From the NCBI RefSeq assembly GCF_900536025.1, contig NZ_UNOZ01000028.1, forward strand, positions 169,700 through 233,699: 64,000 nt of DNA, read 5' to 3'. Under the pieces are notes generated by a model. That model saw nothing but the letters and a program-made list of their open reading frames with translations. It ran no database searches and was not told where the DNA came from. This DNA is from Pseudomonas reidholzensis (GTDB taxonomy: Bacteria > Pseudomonadota > Gammaproteobacteria > Pseudomonadales > Pseudomonadaceae). The stretch's first letter is position 1, and each line of letters starts with the position of its first letter. Shown in pieces: positions 59,270-64,000 of the stretch. A program made the translations under genes and the position numbers.

Positions 59270-60383
59270 GCGCGCGCGCCTGTGACGGGTGGCCGAGCAC
59301 GGCCTGGTAGTGCTGCAGCAGGCCGTTGACCACGTTATCCCACGAGTAGTGCTGCTCGACGTGACGGCGCGCCTGCAGGCCGAGCTTGCGCACGCCTTGC
59401 TCGAAGATCTCGCGCACCGCCGTGGCCATCGCCCGGCCATCGTTCGGCGCGCACAGGCGGCCGCACTGCTCGTTGACGATTTCGCCGAAGGCACCGGCGC
59501 GCACGGCCACCACCGGGGTGGCGCTGGCCATGGCTTCGAGTATCACCAGGCCGAAGGTTTCCTGGTCGCCGGCGTGTACCAGCAGGTCGGCGCTGGCGAT
59601 CAGCCGGGCGACCTCCGGCAGGGGGCAGAACTGGTTGATCACACTGACGTTGTCGGGCACGTTGGTCGGCATCCCCGAGCCCACCAACAGCAGGTGGTAG
59701 TGCCGGCCGAGGTGGCCCATGCACTCGAGCAGCACGGGCAGGTTCTTCTCCCGCGAGCCGCGCCCGGCGAACACCAGCAGGCGGGTGGTGTCGGCGATGC
59801 CCAGCTGCGCGCGCAGGCCAGCGTCGCGGTGGTCGGGGTGGAAGGTCGCGAGGTCGACGCCCAGGCGTTGCACATGCACCTCACGCACGCCCAGGCGGCG
59901 CAGCTTGTCGGCCATCACCTGGCTGGGCGCCAACACCCGGTCGAAGTTGCCGTAGAGCTTGCTGACATAGGCTTCGACATTGGGCGTGAACCAGTTGCCC
60001 ATGCGGTTGCCGACCAGCAGCGGCAGGTCGGAGTGGTAGAAGCCGATCACCGGCACATCGAGCTTGCGCCGCGCTTCGAGAGCCGCCCAGGCGGTCAGGT
60101 AGGGGTCGCCGACTTCGATCAGGTCCGGCTGCAGTTCGCGCAGCACGTTGCACCAGGGCGCCAGGCGGACCGGAAAGCGATAGCCTTTGCCGAAGGGCAG
60201 GGGAGGCGCGGGAACCCGGTACACGCCGTCGGTGTGGGTGGCGCTGGCGCCGGGGATCAACAGGCTGTGGCGCACCCCGGGCATGGCATCGAGGCGGCGG
60301 TGTTTGGCATCAAGATAGGTACGTACGCCGCCGCTGGCCGGGGCGTAGAACATGGTGATGTCAGCAATGTGCACGATCAGCAT
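59262..60383 (-). CDS. GT4 family glycosyltransferase (GT-B fold)
   Basis: 373 residues. N-terminal acceptor domain with VHIADITMFYAPASGGVRTYLDAK and YLTAWAALEARRKLDVPVIGFYHSDLP; C-terminal donor domain with LLVFAGRGSREKN, LVHAGDQETFGLVILEAMASATPVVAVRAGAFGEIV holding the EX7E motif of retaining GT4 enzymes. Related to alpha-mannosyl/glucosyl transferases acting on lipids. Start uncertain: GGAGGG abuts the ATG at 60383 with no gap, whereas a GTG nine bases further in (60374) is optimally spaced. First gene of the three-gene operon. Confidence 0.88.
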   Translation of the reverse strand: MLIVHIADITMFYAPASGGVRTYLDAKHRRLDAMPGVRHSLLIPGASATHTDGVYRVPAPPLPFGKGYRFPVRLAPWCNVLRELQPDLIEVGDPYLTAWAALEARRKLDVPVIGFYHSDLPLLVGNRMGNWFTPNVEAYVSKLYGNFDRVLAPSQVMADKLRRLGVREVHVQRLGVDLATFHPDHRDAGLRAQLGIADTTRLLVFAGRGSREKNLPVLLECMGHLGRHYHLLLVGSGMPTNVPDNVSVINQFCPLPEVARLIASADLLVHAGDQETFGLVILEAMASATPVVAVRAGAFGEIVNEQCGRLCAPNDGRAMATAVREIFEQGVRKLGLQARRHVEQHYSWDNVVNGLLQHYQAVLGHPSQARAHA

Positions 60384-60517
60384 CCCTCCGGGATCGTCTT
60401 CGGGTCTGTCATCCGGCCGTGATGAGCTGGTGATGACGCGCCTAAAGGTTGACCTCTCAGAAGAATAGTTTGTTCGATCGGGGTTGGGAGCCTGGCAGAG
60501 CCATGAAACCGCGTTGT

Positions 60518-60580
60518 CATTTTCGCGGGTAAACCCGCTCCCACAGATACCTGTGGGAGCGGGTTTACCCGCGAAGAGGG
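60518..60580. repeat. REP palindrome pair (inverted)
   Basis: TTCGCGGGTAAACCCGCTCC and GGAGCGGGTTTACCCGCGAA flank CACAGATACCTGTG, a near-perfect long palindrome downstream of the chemoreceptor gene. It may also stop transcription. Confidence 0.88.
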
Positions 60581-60597
60581 CGCCGCGGTCTATTGGG

Positions 60598-62472
60598 TCA
60601 GATGCGGAAACTGCCCACCAGCTGCTTGAGGCGGCTGGCCTGCTGCTCAAGGTCCGAGCAGGCGCGCAGGGTGGCCTGCAGGTTCTCGACGCCTTCCTGG
60701 TTGAGCATGTTGATTTCGCTGATGTCCATGTTGATCGAGTCGACCACGGCGGTCTGCTCTTCGGTGGCGGTCGCCACCGACTGGTTCATGCCGTCGATCT
60801 CGCCGATGCGCACGGTGACGCTCTCCAGGCGCTCACCGGCCTGGTTGGCGATCTGCACGCTGTCCTGGCTGTGACGCTGGCTCTGGCCCATGGTGTCAAC
60901 CGACTCACGGGCGCCGACCTGCAGCTCTTCGATCATGGTCTGCACCTGCTGCGCCGACTCCTGGGTGCGGTGCGCGAGGTTGCGCACCTCATCGGCGACC
61001 ACCGCGAAACCACGGCCCGCTTCACCGGCACGCGCCGCTTCGATCGCTGCGTTGAGTGCCAGCAGGTTGGTCTGCTGGGAGATGCTGGTGATCACTTCGA
61101 GAATCTGGCCGATGTTCACCGTCTTGCTGTTGAGCGTCTCGATGTGCGCGCTGGAGGTAACGATCAGGTCAGACAGGCGATTCATCGCCTGGATGTTGCG
61201 GTCGACCACCTGCTGGCCTTCTTCGGCCAGCAGGCGTGCGGAGGTCGCGTGTTGCGAGGCTTGTGCCGCGTTGCCGGCGATTTCCTGCGCCGCCGCACCC
61301 AGCTCGTTGATAGCCGCCGCGACACTGTTGGTGCGGTTGGACTGCTCGTCGGAGTTGGTCATCGACGAGTTGGAGGCGCTGATCACCCGCAAGGCCACTT
61401 CGTTGACCTGTTCGGTGGCCGAGGACACTTCGCGGATCGAGCCGTGGATGCGCTCGACGAAGCGGTTGAAGGCACTGCCCAGGGTACCGAACTCGTCATG
61501 GTTGTGGATGGTCAGGCGCTTGGTCAGGTCGCCTTCGCCCTGGGCGATGTCTTCCATGGCGCGGGTCATGGTCAGCAAGGGCTGCATCAGCACGCGGATC
61601 AACAGGCCGAGCAGGCCGATGATGATCACCACCGCGACCACCGTGGCGATCACCGCCGAGGTGCGGAAGGTGCTGAGCATGGCAAAGGCCTTGTCTTTGT
61701 CGATCGACAGGCCGATGTACCAGTTGGCCGACGGCAGGCCCTGGATCGGGGTAAAGGTGAGCAGGCGGTCCTGGCCCTCGGCGCGGACTTCGGTCAGCTC
61801 GCCGGACAGTTTCGGGGTGTTCTGCGGGAACAGTTCCGACAGCGACTTCATCACCAGCGCTTTGTCCGGATGGACCAGGATCTTGCCCTGGTCATTGACC
61901 AGGAAGGCATAACCCATGCCGCCGAAGTTCAGCGAATTGATGATGTCCACCAGGCCGTCGAGCGCCAGGTCGCCACCGACCACGCCAACGCTGCTGGAAA
62001 CCTTGCTGAGGATGCCGATGACCATCTTGTTGGTGGTCATGTCGATGTAGGGTTCGGTAAGGATCGCCCCGCTGGCGTTCATGCCGTCCTTGTACCAGGG
62101 GCGGGTGCGCGGGTCGTAACCGTCGGGCATCTTCGCCTCGGGGCGCACGCTGAAGCCTCCGTCGACCTTGCCCAGGTACACCGTGAGGAAGCTCGAGATC
62201 AGCGCGTTCTGGCCCATCAGGGTCTCGGCGCTGGTCGGGTTCTGGTTGATGTTCTGCGCCAGGTTCTCGACCAGCTTGATGCGCCCATCGAACAGGTTGC
62301 GCACGTTGGTCGAAGTCGACTTGCCCATTTCAGCCAGATAATTCTCCAGGTTCTGGCGAATCGCATTACGCTGGAGGTAATCGTTGTAGAGGGTGAACAG
62401 ACTAAAGGCGAGCATCACGATCAGTGAGGCGGCCAAGAGGATCTTGTGGCTGAAACGTAGGCTTTTATTCAT
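60598..62472 (-). CDS. mcpG: Methyl-accepting chemotaxis protein, McpG/PctC-like (dCache_1 sensor)
   Basis: 624-residue chemoreceptor. TM1 about 11-30, a periplasmic double-Cache domain of about 250 residues, TM2 about 284-306, HAMP, and a signalling hairpin with tip EVITSISQQTNLLALNAAIEAARAGEAGRGFAVVADEVR (in parts). The amino-group-binding signature of dCache_1AA sensors is complete: Tyr119, Arg124, Trp126, Tyr127, Tyr142, Asp144 and Asp168. In P. putida the receptor at this locus (McpG) responds to GABA as I recall; ligand choice here is inferred. ATG 62472 gives a normal short cytoplasmic start. Confidence 0.9.
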   Translation of the reverse strand: MNKSLRFSHKILLAASLIVMLAFSLFTLYNDYLQRNAIRQNLENYLAEMGKSTSTNVRNLFDGRIKLVENLAQNINQNPTSAETLMGQNALISSFLTVYLGKVDGGFSVRPEAKMPDGYDPRTRPWYKDGMNASGAILTEPYIDMTTNKMVIGILSKVSSSVGVVGGDLALDGLVDIINSLNFGGMGYAFLVNDQGKILVHPDKALVMKSLSELFPQNTPKLSGELTEVRAEGQDRLLTFTPIQGLPSANWYIGLSIDKDKAFAMLSTFRTSAVIATVVAVVIIIGLLGLLIRVLMQPLLTMTRAMEDIAQGEGDLTKRLTIHNHDEFGTLGSAFNRFVERIHGSIREVSSATEQVNEVALRVISASNSSMTNSDEQSNRTNSVAAAINELGAAAQEIAGNAAQASQHATSARLLAEEGQQVVDRNIQAMNRLSDLIVTSSAHIETLNSKTVNIGQILEVITSISQQTNLLALNAAIEAARAGEAGRGFAVVADEVRNLAHRTQESAQQVQTMIEELQVGARESVDTMGQSQRHSQDSVQIANQAGERLESVTVRIGEIDGMNQSVATATEEQTAVVDSINMDISEINMLNQEGVENLQATLRACSDLEQQASRLKQLVGSFRI

Positions 62473-62641
62473 GGCGTAATCGGGTCCGCTAAGGTGATTA
62501 TCGGGTCGTTCGCGCAACGGGTTAAGGCAACCGTGCAAATGAGTCCCGCAGGTCCTTTGGGGGATGATCCTGTTCTAAGGTGAATATCACTAGTCGATAT
62601 CGGCCGTTATCCGGCAAAGCTTGAGAAGAGGATGAAACAGC

Positions 62642-64000
62642 ATGTCTGAGTCTTCACAAATTGTTCTAGGTGCGGGTGCTGACGGTCAGCCAGTGGGCCA
62701 GTCCATGCGCCTGGCCAACCGCCATGGCCTGGTGGCCGGTGCCACCGGTACCGGCAAGACGGTGACCTTGCAGCACCTGGCCGAAGTCTTCAGTGATGCG
62801 GGCGTGGCGGTGTTTGCGGCGGATGTGAAGGGCGACTTGTGTGGGCTGGGTGCGGCAGCGACGCCACAAGGCAAGGTCGCCGAGCGGATCGCCGGCATGC
62901 CGTGGCTGGGCCATACGCCCAAGGCCTACCCGCTGACCCTGTGGGACATCGCCGGTGAGTCTGGCCATCCGTTGCGCACCACGCTCAGCGAGATGGGGCC
63001 GTTGCTGCTGGGCAACCTGCTGGAGCTGACCGACAGCCAGCAGGCGGCGCTGTACGCGGCGTTCAAGGTGGCCGACCGCGACGGCCTGTTGCTGCTCGAC
63101 CTGAAAGACCTGAAGGCGCTGCTCAATCACCTCAAGGACAACCCGCAGGTCCTCGGCGAGGACAGTGCGTTGATGACCAGCGGCTCTACCCAGGCCTTGC
63201 TGCGGCGGCTGGCGACGCTCGAGCAGCAGGGCGCCGAGGCGCTGCTCGGTGAGCCGGCGTTGCAGCTCGAAGACCTCCTGCAGCCCAGTGCGGACGGGCG
63301 CGGGCGCATTCACCTGCTGGACGCCAGCCGCCTGGTGCACGAGGCGCCCAAGGTCTATGCGACGTTCTTGCTGTGGTTGCTGGCGGAGTTGTTCGAGCAA
63401 CTGCCGGAGCGCGGCGATGCCGACAAGCCGGTGCTGGCGCTGTTTTTCGACGAGGCGCACCTGTTGTTCAACGGTACGCCGAAGGCGCTGCAGGATCGCC
63501 TGGAGCAGGTGGTGCGGTTGATTCGCTCGAAAGGCGTGGGGGTGTATTTCGTCACCCAATCACCGGGGGATCTGCCGGATGCGGTGCTGGCCCAGTTGGG
63601 GCTGCGTATTCAGCATGGCCTGCGGGCGTTCACGGCCAAGGAGCAGAAGTCGCTGAGGGCGGTGGCCGAGGGTTTCCGGCCCAACCCGGCGTTCGACACG
63701 CTGGCGGTGTTGACCGAGGTCGGGATTGGCGAGGCGTTGGTTGGCACGCTGGAGGACAAGGGCACGCCGGCGATGGTCCAGCGGGTGCTGATTGCGCCGC
63801 CGCAGTCGCGGATCGGGCCGTTGAGCGCGGCTGAGCGGAGTGCGCTGGTGGCGGCTTCGCCGTTGATTGGGCGTTATGACAAGCCGATCGACCGTGAGTC
63901 GGCGTATGAAATGCTTACCCAGCGCAAGGGTGAACCGGTGGAGCCGGCGCCGCAGCCGAAGGTCGAGGAGGACAGTTTTGCCGACAAGGCGGGGGAATTC
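62642..64000 (+). CDS. DUF853 / HerA-like helicase-domain ATPase, 3' end outside window
   Basis: 453 codons are visible with no stop, so the gene runs past the window edge. Start ATG 62642 with GAGAAGAGG upstream gives MSESSQIVLGAGADG. Walker A GATGTGKT at 33-40, Walker B region PVLALFFDEAHLLF, and a sensor segment GVGVYFVTQSPGDLPDAVLAQLG follow; the tail after about residue 410 becomes Pro/Glu/Ala-rich. Related to E. coli YjgR (about 500 residues), an uncharacterised FtsK/HerA superfamily ATPase. Divergent from the chemoreceptor gene. Confidence 0.9.
   Translation, partial: MSESSQIVLGAGADGQPVGQSMRLANRHGLVAGATGTGKTVTLQHLAEVFSDAGVAVFAADVKGDLCGLGAAATPQGKVAERIAGMPWLGHTPKAYPLTLWDIAGESGHPLRTTLSEMGPLLLGNLLELTDSQQAALYAAFKVADRDGLLLLDLKDLKALLNHLKDNPQVLGEDSALMTSGSTQALLRRLATLEQQGAEALLGEPALQLEDLLQPSADGRGRIHLLDASRLVHEAPKVYATFLLWLLAELFEQLPERGDADKPVLALFFDEAHLLFNGTPKALQDRLEQVVRLIRSKGVGVYFVTQSPGDLPDAVLAQLGLRIQHGLRAFTAKEQKSLRAVAEGFRPNPAFDTLAVLTEVGIGEALVGTLEDKGTPAMVQRVLIAPPQSRIGPLSAAERSALVAASPLIGRYDKPIDRESAYEMLTQRKGEPVEPAPQPKVEEDSFADKAGEF

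Overview
The window is chromosomal DNA of a gamma-proteobacterial Pseudomonas, most likely of the P. putida group. Evidence: GC-rich wobble positions throughout; the mra/dcw cell-wall cluster directly after rnpB; the order lpxC-dciA-secA-argJ-GST-Nudix/ThiE-PduO-kinase-panE-yajQ-mscS-mdfA-ampG...fxsA-groES-groL; an MvaT/TurA gene beside sbcB and purU; a McpG-like chemoreceptor; and many Pseudomonas-type REP palindromes. Gene order comparisons here are from memory. There is no prophage, IS element, CRISPR array, tRNA or rRNA gene.

Layout. 1-2113: yraN (cut by the window edge) and lpoA leftward, divergent from rsmI. 3063-3426: RNase P RNA. 3632-21562: the dcw cluster, all rightward with overlapping or near-overlapping genes (mraZ, rsmH, ftsL, ftsI, murE, murF, mraY, murD, ftsW, murG, murC, ddlB, ftsQ, ftsA, ftsZ), then lpxC and a strong terminator. 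It starts at a promoter followed by three 10-bp-spaced MraZ boxes. murE and murF are read as one 948-codon ORF, and the junction looks like a one-base slip in a G run. 22210-27842: dciA, secA, argJ, a GST. 27839-39941: Nudix/ThiE fusion, PduO adenosyltransferase with a membrane histidine kinase, panE, yajQ, mscS, mdfA-like exporter, ampG, an alkyltransferase-like protein, a DUF481 barrel, a HugZ-like protein and fxsA. 40026-42240: groES-groL under a clear heat-shock (sigma-32) promoter.

43026-47653 is a ColRS envelope-stress island: a PAP2 phosphatase, colR, colS, a WarA-type methyltransferase, an InaA-type LPS kinase and a small exported protein. I find a full match to the recalled ColR-binding consensus before the PAP2 gene and a 15/16 match before the methyltransferase, each 33 nt from a candidate -10 hexamer. 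47681-53754 holds a SnoaL-like protein, a GNAT enzyme, class I fumarase, a ferredoxin-reductase fusion, pyruvate kinase and a small lipoprotein. 53879-57358: PilZ protein, sbcB, mvaT, purU. 57513-60383 is a leftward three-gene operon (GT4 glycosyltransferase, DUF2334 deacetylase, UPF0104 membrane protein) of unknown product, the best candidate for an undescribed pathway. A McpG-type chemoreceptor and the start of a HerA/DUF853 ATPase close the window.

Much of the window serves the envelope: precursor synthesis and septal assembly (dcw), LPS commitment (lpxC), PBP1a activation (lpoA), muropeptide recycling (ampG) and ColRS surface control. Two copies of a roughly 500-bp non-coding repeat sit directly behind the lpxC and groL terminators.
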